Shown here: piece after piece, positions 51,022-59,796 of the stretch | Layout of the letters: every line of letters starts with the position of its first letter | Numbering within the stretch: position 1 is the stretch's first letter | Position numbers and translations under genes: made by a program | Origin: JAICUY01 sp038250515 | GTDB taxonomy: Bacteria > Chloroflexota > Limnocylindria > QHBO01 | Assembly (NCBI GenBank): GCA_038250515.1 | Contig: JBBSCG010000002.1 | Coordinates: 27,558-91,557 of the forward strand | DNA length: 64,000 bases | Direction of reading: 5' to 3' | Notes under the pieces: model-generated | Databases searched by the model: none | What the model was told of the DNA's origin: nothing | Seen by the model: only the letters and a program-made list of their open reading frames with translations

Positions 51022-51027
51022 TAGCAT
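51022..51027 (+). promoter_or_regulatory. Candidate leaderless -10 element of the phosphoesterase gene
   Basis: TAGCAT ends 6 bases before ATG 51034, without a Shine-Dalgarno sequence. Confidence 0.5.
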
Positions 51028-51033
51028 GCGCGC

Positions 51034-51756
51034 ATGCGTGTCGCCGTCATCGCCGATCTCCACGCGAACCTGCCGGCGCTGCGCGCCGTTCTCGACGACA
51101 TTGCCGGAATCGGCTGCGATGCCATCTGGTGCGCCGGCGATGTGGTGGGACGCGGCCCGCACCCGAACGAGGTGGTCGAGCTTCTGCGCGAGCTCGATGT
51201 ACCCACGGTCCAGGGCAACTGGGACGAGGCGGTCGGCATGGATCGCGACAGCTCCGGTGCCCTGTGGGCAAGCCATGACGGTGAGCTCCAGGGTCTCGCG
51301 TCGCTGGAGTGGACCAAGCAGCGCATCACCGACGACAACCGCGGGTGGTTGCGCAACCTGCCGACCAGCCACCGCTTCAGCGCTGAGGGCCGATCGGTGC
51401 TCCTTTTCCACGGGTCGCCGCTGAAGCAGACCGAGTACCTGTGGTCGGACCGGCCGTCGCGCTACCTGTCCCGAATCGCCAGCGATGAGGCCGACGACCT
51501 GTTCTGCTTCGGTCACACCCACGAGAGCTTCCATCGGATCGTGGGCCAGGGGCATTTCGTGGCCGCCGGTTCGGTCGGCTGCGGGATCGAGGGCGACGCG
51601 CACGCTCGCTACGCGGTGGTGTACCTCGGCCAGCCGGACCTCGCGGTTGGCTTCCGCAGCATCGACTACGACCACGCGCCGGTGGCGGACGGACTGGCGG
51701 CTGCCGGTCTGTCGATCGATCTATTGCGCGTGCCACCGTCCGCGCGGCCGGCCTAG
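51034..51756 (+). CDS. Calcineurin-like metallophosphoesterase (YfcE-type)
   Basis: The 240-residue protein carries the dimetal motifs in order: AVIADLHANLPAL near 4, CAGDVVGRGPHPNE near 33, VQGNWDEAVG near 57, LFHGSPLKQTEY near 125 and CFGHTHESFHR near 155. This is the small YfcE/MJ0936 type of phosphodiesterase. The substrate is not predicted. The start is probably leaderless. It is convergent with the nucleoside-importer operon. Confidence 0.92.
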   Translation: MRVAVIADLHANLPALRAVLDDIAGIGCDAIWCAGDVVGRGPHPNEVVELLRELDVPTVQGNWDEAVGMDRDSSGALWASHDGELQGLASLEWTKQRITDDNRGWLRNLPTSHRFSAEGRSVLLFHGSPLKQTEYLWSDRPSRYLSRIASDEADDLFCFGHTHESFHRIVGQGHFVAAGSVGCGIEGDAHARYAVVYLGQPDLAVGFRSIDYDHAPVADGLAAAGLSIDLLRVPPSARPA

Positions 51757-51830
51757 GCGGTGCCGACGAGCCTCGAGCTCGCGCCCAGCTGACCGCGGGC
51801 GCGTGCGCATGGTCGCCCCGTGGTCGTGGG

Positions 51831-52898
51831 TCAGCGCGCGGTCGCTTCGCGTTCGTACGGCTGCCCGTCGGCAGCGGGTGGTGTGCTGCGACCAACGACC
51901 CCGGCGAGCACGATGATCGTGACGATGTAGGGCAGCGCGCCAAACACCTGCTCCGGCACGACGGCCAGGAAGCCACCGAGGTCTCCCGTCGGCGGAGACT
52001 GGCGAATGGCTGTGCCGAGGGCATCGGCTACGCCGAAGAGGAGTGCCGCGCCGAATGCACCGACCGGCGTCCATCGGCCGAAGATGAGCGCTGCCAGCGC
52101 GATGAAACCGCGGCCATTGGTCATCCCCGGCTGGAAGGAGTTGCCGTAGTCGAGGGTGAACCACGCTCCGGCCAGGCCAGCCAGCAGGCCGCCGAGCAGG
52201 ACGTTGCGGTAGCGCAGTCGAATGACGTCGATGCCGAGGGTCTCGGCGGCCCGCGGGTGCTCGCCGACCGCGCGAGTGCGCAGGCCCCATCGCGACCGGT
52301 ACAGCATGACCTGCAGAACGACTACCAGGATGAGCATCAGCAGCGTAGTTGGCCCATGACGCAGGAACGTCGTGGCCAACCAGCCGATCACCGGCACCTG
52401 GACGATCTCGGTGGGGATCGTCAGGCTGCTGAAGCTGCCGGCCGACTGGGGCGGCCGCTGGCTGACCAGGAGGCTCAGGTAAGCGGTCGCGCCGAGTGCC
52501 ACGATGTTGACGATGGTCCCCGAGATGATCTGGTCGGCCCGCACGGTGATCGACAGGTAGGCGTGCACCAGCGACGCGACGACCCCCGTGGCCAGCGCTG
52601 CCCCCAGTCCGATCAGCAGTGGCAGGCTCGCTCCGAAGAGACCGCCACCGGTTGGCGCGACGCCACCCTGGGCCACCGCCGCGGCGAATGAGCCGGCGAA
52701 GGCCGCCGCGATCATCATTCCTTCGATCCCGATATTGACCACGCCGCTGCGCTCGTTCATGAAGCCGCATAGCGCACCCAGCGCGATCGGCGTGGACAGC
52801 GTGATGATCAAGGCGCCATTCGTGATCATCACCCCGATGAGGTAGACGACGAATTGGAGCAGCAGGCCGATGACGGGCAGATGCAGAACGAGGTCCAT
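51831..52898 (-). CDS. BMP-type ABC transporter permease (second permease)
   Basis: The 355-residue permease of the BMP/NupQ family, related to the ribose-transporter permease fold, has about ten hydrophobic segments. IALGALCGFMNERSGVVNIG near 40 is the family signature, and SLVHAYLSITVRADQIISGT near 110 and ALGIDVIRLRYRNVLLGGLL-like segments (LGIDVIRLRYRNV) follow. It is the last gene of the minus-strand operon of binding protein, ATPase and two permeases. Confidence 0.9.
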   Translation of the reverse strand: MDLVLHLPVIGLLLQFVVYLIGVMITNGALIITLSTPIALGALCGFMNERSGVVNIGIEGMMIAAAFAGSFAAAVAQGGVAPTGGGLFGASLPLLIGLGAALATGVVASLVHAYLSITVRADQIISGTIVNIVALGATAYLSLLVSQRPPQSAGSFSSLTIPTEIVQVPVIGWLATTFLRHGPTTLLMLILVVVLQVMLYRSRWGLRTRAVGEHPRAAETLGIDVIRLRYRNVLLGGLLAGLAGAWFTLDYGNSFQPGMTNGRGFIALAALIFGRWTPVGAFGAALLFGVADALGTAIRQSPPTGDLGGFLAVVPEQVFGALPYIVTIIVLAGVVGRSTPPAADGQPYEREATAR

Positions 52899-52907
52899 CG
52901 CGGCTCC

Positions 52908-54029
52908 TTAGGGTGTCGTCTGGCCGGCGTAGGAGCGGGTGACCGTTTCCAGCTCGCTGACGGCGGCTCGGGCCGCGCGGATGCGAAAGACGTAGCGCAC
53001 GATGAGCTCCGCAGTCAGGAAGAAGAGGATCGTGCCCTGCAGCACGTCGACCATCTGGACGGGGATCCCCGCGTCGATCTGCATGAGTCCGGAGCCGGCG
53101 CGCATCGCACCGAGCAGCAGTCCGGCGAGGAGGATTCCGACCGGATGCGCCCGACCGAGCAACGCGACCGTGATGCCGTCGAATCCGACATTCGTCGAGT
53201 AGCCTGCGGGCATGTAGCCGCTGAGCCCCAGGATCTCGCCGGCACCCGCCAGGCCTGCGAGCAGCCCGCAGGCCGTCATGGTCAGGATGATGATGGTGCG
53301 AGGTCGCATGCCGGCGTAGCGCGCGGCGTCGGGGTTGGCGCCGACGGTTCGAACCTCGAACCCGACGGTGCTGCGGTACATCAGCCACCAGGCGATCGGG
53401 ATCGCGACCACGGCGAACAGGATGCCGAGATGGCCGTTGCGCCCGATCAGGATCGGGAGCGCCGCAGCGCCCACGTCAGGTGAGCGCGCAAATGACGCAC
53501 CCTGCGCCCGCAGTGGTCCGGTGATCAGGTAGGCGATCAGTTGGATTGCCACGTAGTTGAGCATGATGGTGGTGACCACCTCGTGGGCACCGGTGTAGGC
53601 CTTGAGGAAGCCCGGGATCCAGCCGTAGATGCCCCCGGCCACTGCCGCTGCGAGGACGGCGGCGGGTATCGCCAGCAGCGGCGAGCTCTGTGCGAGGGCG
53701 GCGCCGACACCCGCCGCCGCAACGCCGCCGACCAGGAACTGGCCCTGTGCTCCGATGTTGAACAGTCCCGCCTTGAAGCCGATTCCCACGGCGAGGCCCG
53801 CCAAAATCAGCGGCGTGGCACTGACGATCGTCTGGGTGATCGCGTCGAAGCCGCCCAGGGAGCCCTGAAGCAAGTCCCAATACGCCACCAGGGGCAGCGT
53901 TACGTCGATGCTGCCTGTGCTACTGACCAGCGGCGAAGACAGGATCATGATGACGCCGGCGGCGATCAGGCCGAGGACGATCGACAGCGCCGGGACGGTG
54001 ATCAGCGAGACGACACGGCGCAGGCTCAT
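52908..54029 (-). CDS. BMP-type ABC transporter permease (first permease)
   Basis: The 373-residue membrane protein belongs to the NupP-type permeases. VGIGFKAGLFNIGAQGQFLV near 80 matches the paired permease's MNERSGVVNIG motif. TGAHEVVTTIMLNYVAIQLI near 145 and MRPRTIIILTMTACGLLAGL near 243 are further conserved parts. The start overlaps the ATPase stop by 4 bases. Two different permeases point to a heterodimeric channel, as in purine nucleoside importers. Confidence 0.9.
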   Translation of the reverse strand: MSLRRVVSLITVPALSIVLGLIAAGVIMILSSPLVSSTGSIDVTLPLVAYWDLLQGSLGGFDAITQTIVSATPLILAGLAVGIGFKAGLFNIGAQGQFLVGGVAAAGVGAALAQSSPLLAIPAAVLAAAVAGGIYGWIPGFLKAYTGAHEVVTTIMLNYVAIQLIAYLITGPLRAQGASFARSPDVGAAALPILIGRNGHLGILFAVVAIPIAWWLMYRSTVGFEVRTVGANPDAARYAGMRPRTIIILTMTACGLLAGLAGAGEILGLSGYMPAGYSTNVGFDGITVALLGRAHPVGILLAGLLLGAMRAGSGLMQIDAGIPVQMVDVLQGTILFFLTAELIVRYVFRIRAARAAVSELETVTRSYAGQTTP

Positions 54030-55582
54030 GCCGTCGCCTCTGTTGCGTCCGTGCTGCGTCCACCGGTCGCCATCAGCAGTCCCACCTCCTCACGTGTCGC
54101 GCTCCGTCCGTCAAGGACCGCGACGATTCGTCCGCGGTACATGACGCCGATCCGATCCGATAGCTCCAGCACCTCGTCGAGCTCCGCTGAAACGAGCAGG
54201 ACGGCGGTGCCGGCGTTGCGCTTGGCGATGATCTGCCGGTGAATGAACTCGATCGAGCCGACATCCAGGCCGCGCGTGGGCTGATCGAGGATGAGCATGC
54301 TGATGTCGCCGCGGAACTCGCGCGCGACGATCACCTTCTGCTGGTTTCCACCCGAGAGCGAGCTCGCCTGGACCGATGCGGATGGCGTCCGGATGTCGTA
54401 CTCCGCGATCGATGTCTCGGCATGCGCGCGAATCGCATCGTCGTCGCGCACCAGGCCGCGGGCGAAGGGCGCGTGATAGTAGTCGGTGAGCACCAGGTTG
54501 TCGGTGAGTGGGAAGGCGAGGACCAGCCCGTACCGATGCCGGTCAGCGGGTACGAAGGCAACCGCGCGCTCGTGCAGGTCCCGAGGCGTTGCACCGGTGA
54601 TCGCGTGGCCCTCGAGGTGGACGCTGCCTGCGGCAACGCTGCGCAGGCCTGTGATCGCGGCGACGAGCTCGTCCTGTCCATTGCCGGCAACACCGGCGAT
54701 GCCGAAGATCTCGCCGCTGGCGACCTCGAGGCTGACGCCATGCACGACCTGGTGACCGCGGTCGTCCTTGACCTCGAGGTTTTCCACGCTGAGGCGGCGC
54801 CCCGCGGGATGGCTCTCGCCGCGATCGATCGAGAGCTGCACCTCGCGCCCGACCATGAGCTCGGCCAGGTCGTCCTCATCGGTCTCGGACGGCATACGGC
54901 TGCCGACGACCTTGCCACGGCGGATCACGGTGATGCGGTCAGCGATCTCGAGCACTTCGTAGAGCTTGTGGCTGATGAAGATGATGCTGGTACCGAGCTT
55001 GGTGAGCCGGCGCAGCACGTCGAAGATCTCCAGTGTCTCGGGCGGCGTCAGGACCGCGGTTGGCTCATCGAGGACCAGGATGTTGGCATTGCGGTAGAGC
55101 GCCTTGAGGATCTCGACGCGCTGCTGCCATCCGACCGACAGGCTGCCGACCCTGACATCCGGGTCGATCTCGGTGCCGAAGAATCGCCCGAGCTCGCGGA
55201 TGCGCTCGTGTGCCGCGGTGCGGTCGAGAAAGATCGGATTGGCCATCGGCTCCTCGCCGAGCAGGATGTTCTCGGCGACCGACAGGACCGGGACCAGCAT
55301 GAAGTGCTGATGCACCATGCTGATCCCCTGGCGGATGGCATCGGCGGGGGATTTGACCGTGACCGGTTGGCCATCCAGCAGGATCGCGCCCGCATCAGGG
55401 GTAACCAGGCCGTAGAGGATGTTCATCAGGGTCGTCTTCCCGGCCCCGTTCTCCCCCAGCAGGGCGTGAATCTCACCCTTGCGGATATCGAGGTCGATGT
55501 GATCGTTGGCCAGGACGCCGGGAAAGCGCTTGGTCACGCCACGCATCTCGAGCGCAGACGCCTTCAGATCCTGATCGGCCAT
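54026..55582 (-). CDS. BMP-type ABC transporter ATPase with two nucleotide-binding domains
   Basis: The 518-residue protein carries two fused ABC domains, as in NupO/RbsA-type sugar and nucleoside importers. The first has Walker A LLGENGAGKTTLMNILYG near 38, signature LSVGWQQR near 143 and Walker B ILVLDEPTAVLTP. The second has a degenerate Walker A (GIAGVAGNGQDEL), signature LSGGNQQKV near 410 and MLILDQPTRGLDVGS. The frame opens upstream, but ATG 55582 (MADQDLKASALEMRGVTKRF) is the natural start. Confidence 0.92.
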   Translation of the reverse strand: MADQDLKASALEMRGVTKRFPGVLANDHIDLDIRKGEIHALLGENGAGKTTLMNILYGLVTPDAGAILLDGQPVTVKSPADAIRQGISMVHQHFMLVPVLSVAENILLGEEPMANPIFLDRTAAHERIRELGRFFGTEIDPDVRVGSLSVGWQQRVEILKALYRNANILVLDEPTAVLTPPETLEIFDVLRRLTKLGTSIIFISHKLYEVLEIADRITVIRRGKVVGSRMPSETDEDDLAELMVGREVQLSIDRGESHPAGRRLSVENLEVKDDRGHQVVHGVSLEVASGEIFGIAGVAGNGQDELVAAITGLRSVAAGSVHLEGHAITGATPRDLHERAVAFVPADRHRYGLVLAFPLTDNLVLTDYYHAPFARGLVRDDDAIRAHAETSIAEYDIRTPSASVQASSLSGGNQQKVIVAREFRGDISMLILDQPTRGLDVGSIEFIHRQIIAKRNAGTAVLLVSAELDEVLELSDRIGVMYRGRIVAVLDGRSATREEVGLLMATGGRSTDATEATA

Positions 55583-55612
55583 CGCCTCACTCGTCCGGGT
55601 CCCGGTATGGAA

Positions 55613-55642
55613 CGAGCGGGCCGCTGTGCCGCAGCCCGCTCG
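55613..55642 (-). terminator. Intercistronic hairpin between the binding-protein and ATPase genes
   Basis: CGAGCGGGC (55613-55621) and GCCCGCTCG (55634-55642) form a perfect 9-bp stem with a 12-base loop, 42 bases after the binding-protein stop in transcription order. No T-run follows. As in many importers it could stabilise the binding-protein mRNA or attenuate the rest of the operon. Confidence 0.6.
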
Positions 55643-55683
55643 CGCATTATCCGTGTTCAGCGCAACTGCCTGAGGGAGGCTCC

Positions 55684-56820
55684 CTACGAAGCCGGCTGTC
55701 CCGCCTTGGTGATGTTGCATGCCCCGAAATTGTTCTCCGGGCAGGCCTTCAGGCTTCCGTCCTTCATCGCCGCGGTGGCGTCGTCCAGCTTCTTCTGGAT
55801 GTCCGCGGTGATCAGGTTCTGGAAGTCGTAGAAGGGAGCCAGACCGACGTCATCGGTGCTGATGTCGAGCTTCACCGTGCCGCCCTTGTCCGTACCCGCC
55901 TTGATTCTTTGAATGGCGTCGGACACGTTCTTCTTGAGGAACTTCTCGGCGCTGGTGACGATGCACTTGGCCGACTCCGGAGCTGACAGGTGCTGGTCGA
56001 CGTCGACGCCGATCGCATTGATGTTCGCGTCGCACGCCGCCTGCAGGACGCCGTTGCCGGTCGCGCCCGCCACCTGGAACATGACATCGATGTCAGGCTC
56101 CTGTTGGAGCAGCTGCTGTGCGAATGCCTTGCCTCCCGGAGGATCGTTGAACGCCTTGGCGTCCGGAGCCGCACTGACGTACTTCAGGTCGACCTTGATG
56201 TCCGGCTTCACGGACTTCGCGCCATTGACGTAGCCGACCATGTAGTTCGGCACGGCCGGGACCGACGCGGTGCCACCGATGGCGGCGATGTGCCCGCTCT
56301 TGGTGATCGAGCCCGCCACGATGCCGGCGAGGTAGCCCGGCTGCTGCTCCTTCCACTGGATGCCCTGCAGGTTGGGCAGCAGCTTCGAGGCATCGCCCTT
56401 GCAGCCGAAGTTGGTATCGTTGACCCCTTGCTCATCGACGCATGGCGATTGGTCGACGCCGATGAACTTGATCGACGGGTTGGCCTTGGCGGCCTTGATC
56501 GTATCGGCCCCGGCTGCGAAGCCGACGGTCACGATGATGTTGTACTTCTGATCGACGAACGACTGAATGTTCTTGGCGATATCTGCCGAGACGGTGCTCT
56601 GGGCGGACTTCGCCGTTGCACCCACCTTGGCGGCGCCGTCTTGGGCGCCTTCCCATGAGTACTGGTTGAAGTTGTGGTCGTTGAGCTGGCCGACATCGGT
56701 GACCAGGCCGATCTTGAGGCTGCTGGTGCCGCCGCTGGCGCCCGGAGTGCCCTGGCACGCGCCGAGCACGAGCGCCGCGATGCTGAATGTGGCCACGAGG
56801 CCGAACCGCTGCTTTCGCAT
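55684..56820 (-). CDS. BMP family ABC transporter substrate-binding lipoprotein (nucleoside type)
   Basis: The 378-residue protein has a signal peptide ending in VLGAC, then the BMP fold: KIGLVTDVGQLNDHNFNQYS near 36, VTVGFAAGADTIKAAKANPS near 95, IAAIGGTASVPAVPNYMVGY near 180 and DIDVMFQVAGATGNGVLQAA near 240. This is the PnrA/TmpC/NupA class, which binds purine nucleosides. ATG 56820 follows GGAG. It is the first gene of the operon. The nearby adenosine deaminases support a nucleoside-scavenging role. Confidence 0.92.
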   Translation of the reverse strand: MRKQRFGLVATFSIAALVLGACQGTPGASGGTSSLKIGLVTDVGQLNDHNFNQYSWEGAQDGAAKVGATAKSAQSTVSADIAKNIQSFVDQKYNIIVTVGFAAGADTIKAAKANPSIKFIGVDQSPCVDEQGVNDTNFGCKGDASKLLPNLQGIQWKEQQPGYLAGIVAGSITKSGHIAAIGGTASVPAVPNYMVGYVNGAKSVKPDIKVDLKYVSAAPDAKAFNDPPGGKAFAQQLLQQEPDIDVMFQVAGATGNGVLQAACDANINAIGVDVDQHLSAPESAKCIVTSAEKFLKKNVSDAIQRIKAGTDKGGTVKLDISTDDVGLAPFYDFQNLITADIQKKLDDATAAMKDGSLKACPENNFGACNITKAGQPAS

Positions 56821-56983
56821 GGAATCTCCTAACCCTCCGTACTGGGGGATGTCCGCCGCAACGGTCGCGGCGTCGGGCACGCGCCACCGGCTCGAGGGTC
56901 TGCCGGCGCGAATCCGGAGCATGATAGCGCCTTGCTCGTGGTGCGCTCAAGCAATCGGCGCATGCCGCGGACACGGTCACCGC

Positions 56984-56989
56984 TATGAT
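56984..56989 (+). promoter_or_regulatory. Candidate leaderless -10 element of the HAD gene
   Basis: TATGAT ends 7 bases before ATG 56997. The in-frame ATG 56985 lies inside the hexamer, which favours the later start. Confidence 0.45.
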
Positions 56990-56996
56990 CCGCCCG

Positions 56997-57851
56997 ATGC
57001 AGACCGATGCCGTTCCGCGGCCGCGCCTGGTCATCTTCGACCTCGACGGCGTGGTGTACCGCGGTGATCGAGCGGTGTCCGGCGCTCCCGAGCTGATCGC
57101 GCGACTGCGCAGGGCCGGCGTCCTGGTCCGCTTCGCGACCAACAACTCGATGCTCAGCCCGGATGACTTCGTCTATCGGCTTCGACGGCTTGGCATCGCA
57201 GCGTCCGCCGGCGAGATGGTGACCTCCACCACGGCGACGATCGACTATCTGCGGCGACATCTGCCCGAAGTGCGACGCATCCTGGCCGTTGGCGAGGATG
57301 GATTGTGCGCCATGCTCCGGGGCGCGGGATATGAGGTCGATGCGGCGGCTGATGTGCTGACGGACGAGCCCGACGGCGCGCCGCTGGCAGGTACCTACGA
57401 CGCCGTCGTCGCGGGCCTGGATCTGCGCTTCAGCTTCCGCAGCCTCGCGGCCGCCCAGGCGGCGATCCTCGGCGGCGCGCGCTTCGTGGCGACGAACGCC
57501 GACGGGCGCTACCCGACGCGCCACGGTTTTCTGCCCGGTGCCGGCAGCATGGTGGCGGCCATCGGCGTGGCCGCCGGCGTCGAACCGATCGTCATCGGCA
57601 AGCCGCAACCGGGGATGTTCCAGGCCATTCTCGAGACGACCGGCGTGGCTGGCGAGGAGGCGCTGGTCGTCGGCGACAATCCCGATGCCGACATCGTGGC
57701 CGCGCACCGTGCCGGCATCCGCTGTGCGCTGGTGCTGACCGGCGTGGCGGAGGCGGCCACGGCCGACACGCTCACTGCGGAACGACGGCCGGACCTGGTC
57801 GTCGACGATCCCCGGGCGTTGGCCGTGTTGTTCGACGAATGGCTCAGCTGA
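56997..57851 (+). CDS. HAD-IIA family phosphatase (NagD/phosphoglycolate phosphatase-like)
   Basis: The 284-residue hydrolase has the HAD motif LVIFDLDGVVYRGD near 11 (nucleophile Asp), the motif II region FATNNSMLSP near 47, a C2a cap with GLDLRFSFRSLAAAQ, KPQPGMF near 200 with the motif III lysine, and VGDNPDADIVAAHRAG near 220. This is the NagD/PGP/pNPPase subfamily that cleaves sugar or nucleotide monophosphates. It ends within the 3' end of the convergent adenosine deaminase gene (8 bases overlap). Confidence 0.9.
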   Translation: MQTDAVPRPRLVIFDLDGVVYRGDRAVSGAPELIARLRRAGVLVRFATNNSMLSPDDFVYRLRRLGIAASAGEMVTSTTATIDYLRRHLPEVRRILAVGEDGLCAMLRGAGYEVDAAADVLTDEPDGAPLAGTYDAVVAGLDLRFSFRSLAAAQAAILGGARFVATNADGRYPTRHGFLPGAGSMVAAIGVAAGVEPIVIGKPQPGMFQAILETTGVAGEEALVVGDNPDADIVAAHRAGIRCALVLTGVAEAATADTLTAERRPDLVVDDPRALAVLFDEWLS

Positions 57852-58878
57852 TGCTTTTGGCCCACGCGCGCCACGCGGGCTCGGCGCTGGTCAGCATCCC
57901 CTCGAGCACGCGTGTGGGTGCGAAGCCGCGGCGGAAGGCGTTCAGCGCGATTTTGGCCACCTCCGGTCGCCCAAGGCCGAGCGCATCGGCCGAGCGGCCG
58001 ATCTCTTCGGTGAGCGTCGTGTCGCTGACGGTGCGGTCATCGGTCGAGATCGTGACGCTCACGCCGGCGCGGTGGAGTGCCGCCAGTGGGTGGTGGGCGA
58101 GGTCCGCGACGATGCCGGACTGCACATTGCTCGTCGGGCACAGGTCCAGCGTCACGTCGCGCTCGATGAGCAGCGCCACGACATCCGGATCGTCCACGGC
58201 TGTCACGCCGTGGCCGATGCGCGTCACTCCCAGGTCGAGCGCCTCACCGATGTGCTCGGGACCTGCCACCTCTCCAGCGTGTGCGGTCAGCGCCAGGCCG
58301 CCCTCCTCTGCCGCGCGGAAAGCCGCCGCATGCGGCGGCGCGGGATACGTCGCCTCGGGGCCCGCGAGGTCGAAGCCCACGACCGGCGGTCCGAACGCGG
58401 CGGCGGTGCGGGCCAGCTCGACGTTCGCGGCCGGTGGGTGCGAACGCATGGCGGTCACGATCAGGCCGATGAGCGGCGTGCGCGGCCCCAGCCAGTTGGC
58501 CGCTTCGGCAATGCCGAGTGCCACCGCTTCGATCACCTCGGCGACGGTCAGGCCCTGCCGCCGATGCAGCAACGGCGCCCAGCGGATCTCGGCGTATCGC
58601 AGGCCGTCGTCGGCCATGTCGGCGACGAGCTCGGCGGCGGCGCGTCGAAGCCCTGCAGCGCTCTGGAGCAGTGCGAGCGGGACGTCGAAGTACGTCAGCA
58701 GCTCGGCCTGGTCGGTGCAGCGCCGCGGCGCGATGAGCCGCGTCCGCGCGTCGTCGAGGGTCAGTCGCATGCCGATCTCCGCCGCAAGCTCCACCGCCGT
58801 CGCCGGGCGCAGTGCCCCATCAAGGTGCTGGTGCAGCTCCGCCTTGGGAAGCGAGCGCAGCTCGGTGAGCGGGTCCAT
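57844..58878 (-). CDS. add: Adenosine deaminase
   Basis: It deaminates adenosine to inosine. The 344-residue protein has the canonical motifs KAELHQHLDGALRP near 14, ALTAHAGEVAGPEHIGEALD near 182, RIGHGVTA near 209, LCPTSNVQSG near 236 and ISTDDRTVSDTTL near 270, with both substrate-site aspartates intact. Next to a nucleoside importer it would feed imported adenosine into inosine salvage. It is divergent from the next gene across 6 bases. Confidence 0.94.
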   Translation of the reverse strand: MDPLTELRSLPKAELHQHLDGALRPATAVELAAEIGMRLTLDDARTRLIAPRRCTDQAELLTYFDVPLALLQSAAGLRRAAAELVADMADDGLRYAEIRWAPLLHRRQGLTVAEVIEAVALGIAEAANWLGPRTPLIGLIVTAMRSHPPAANVELARTAAAFGPPVVGFDLAGPEATYPAPPHAAAFRAAEEGGLALTAHAGEVAGPEHIGEALDLGVTRIGHGVTAVDDPDVVALLIERDVTLDLCPTSNVQSGIVADLAHHPLAALHRAGVSVTISTDDRTVSDTTLTEEIGRSADALGLGRPEVAKIALNAFRRGFAPTRVLEGMLTSAEPAWRAWAKSIS

Positions 58879-58884
58879 TGGCGG

Positions 58885-59796
58885 ATGATAGGTGGCCGGC
58901 GACGAGAGGCGCGGAGCTCAGAGCACCGTCCGCTCCATGGCCTCGGTATTCCGCTCGGCCTGGCGGCGACGATTGTGCTCGGCGCGATGCTGGCTCTGCA
59001 GCCGCCGGGCCTCCCGCCGGCGGTAGCGGCGGCGTATCGCGCGGAAGTCGCAGACCGCAGCGCACGGGCCGATGCCGCCTTGCAGCAGCTCGACGTCACG
59101 CTCCGTTCCGCCCTGGACGAAGCCCGTCAGGGTGCCGCGGCCACACTGAGTGGCGATGAGCGGCCCGCAGCGCATTTTGAGGCGGCCGGCGCCCGGCTCG
59201 AGGACGGTCGCGGAACGGCCCAGGCCGCCGCTGACGCGCTGTCGCGGCTGGACGCTGTGCTTGCGGTGCGCGGCGACCGGCAGCCGCCGCTGGCGCTGTC
59301 CGCCGATGACCTGTCCTCGATCGCGGCGCAGCTGCGTGACACCGCGGTGCCGGCGGATGGCTTCGCCGACATGCGGATGGCCACGCGCGCGTTTCTCGAC
59401 GATCTGCGCGCGTCGCTGATCGCCCTTCGTTCACGTCAGGCCGCGGTTGCTCTGCCTGCGCTACAGCGTGCCGCCGCCGATCTCGCTGGCGTCCGTGCCT
59501 GGCCGGGACGGCTTGCCACGCTCCCGATCTGGATGCAAACCGGCGATGACCTGCTTCGGGCGCTGCGAGACGTCGCTGCGGCACAGCAGGCGGGCGACGC
59601 GAGCCGCGAGAAGCAGGCATTGGCCACATACGCGGCCGTGACCCACGATGCGACGCGTGCCGACCGGGCGCTGGCCATTGCGCTGGCCGAGGGAGGCGCA
59701 TCGGTGTCGAGTACGCCGCTGGCGCGCCTTGCGGACGCCCTCTCAAAGCTCGATGGGGCACGTGCCTCGGTGGCACCGCTCGTGCACCCCTCGTGA
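58885..59796 (+). CDS. Membrane-anchored Ala-rich hypothetical protein
   Basis: The 303-residue protein is not recognised. A basic N-terminus (GGRRREARSSEHR) precedes one hydrophobic segment (IPLGLAATIVLGAMLAL, about 22-38). A long Ala-rich helical region follows, with heptad-like patterns (RTAQAAADALSRLDAVLA-like and LPALQRAAADLAGV) and presumably extracytoplasmic. ATG 58885 is the plausible start; the frame is open further upstream through the antisense of add. It overlaps the kinase gene by GTGA and may be the kinase's partner or substrate. Confidence 0.6.
   Translation: MIGGRRREARSSEHRPLHGLGIPLGLAATIVLGAMLALQPPGLPPAVAAAYRAEVADRSARADAALQQLDVTLRSALDEARQGAAATLSGDERPAAHFEAAGARLEDGRGTAQAAADALSRLDAVLAVRGDRQPPLALSADDLSSIAAQLRDTAVPADGFADMRMATRAFLDDLRASLIALRSRQAAVALPALQRAAADLAGVRAWPGRLATLPIWMQTGDDLLRALRDVAAAQQAGDASREKQALATYAAVTHDATRADRALAIALAEGGASVSSTPLARLADALSKLDGARASVAPLVHPS

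Noticed and set aside
54239..55831. 530-residue plus-strand open frame
   Set aside because: It is antisense to the importer ATPase with its intact Walker motifs, and has no recognisable domain.
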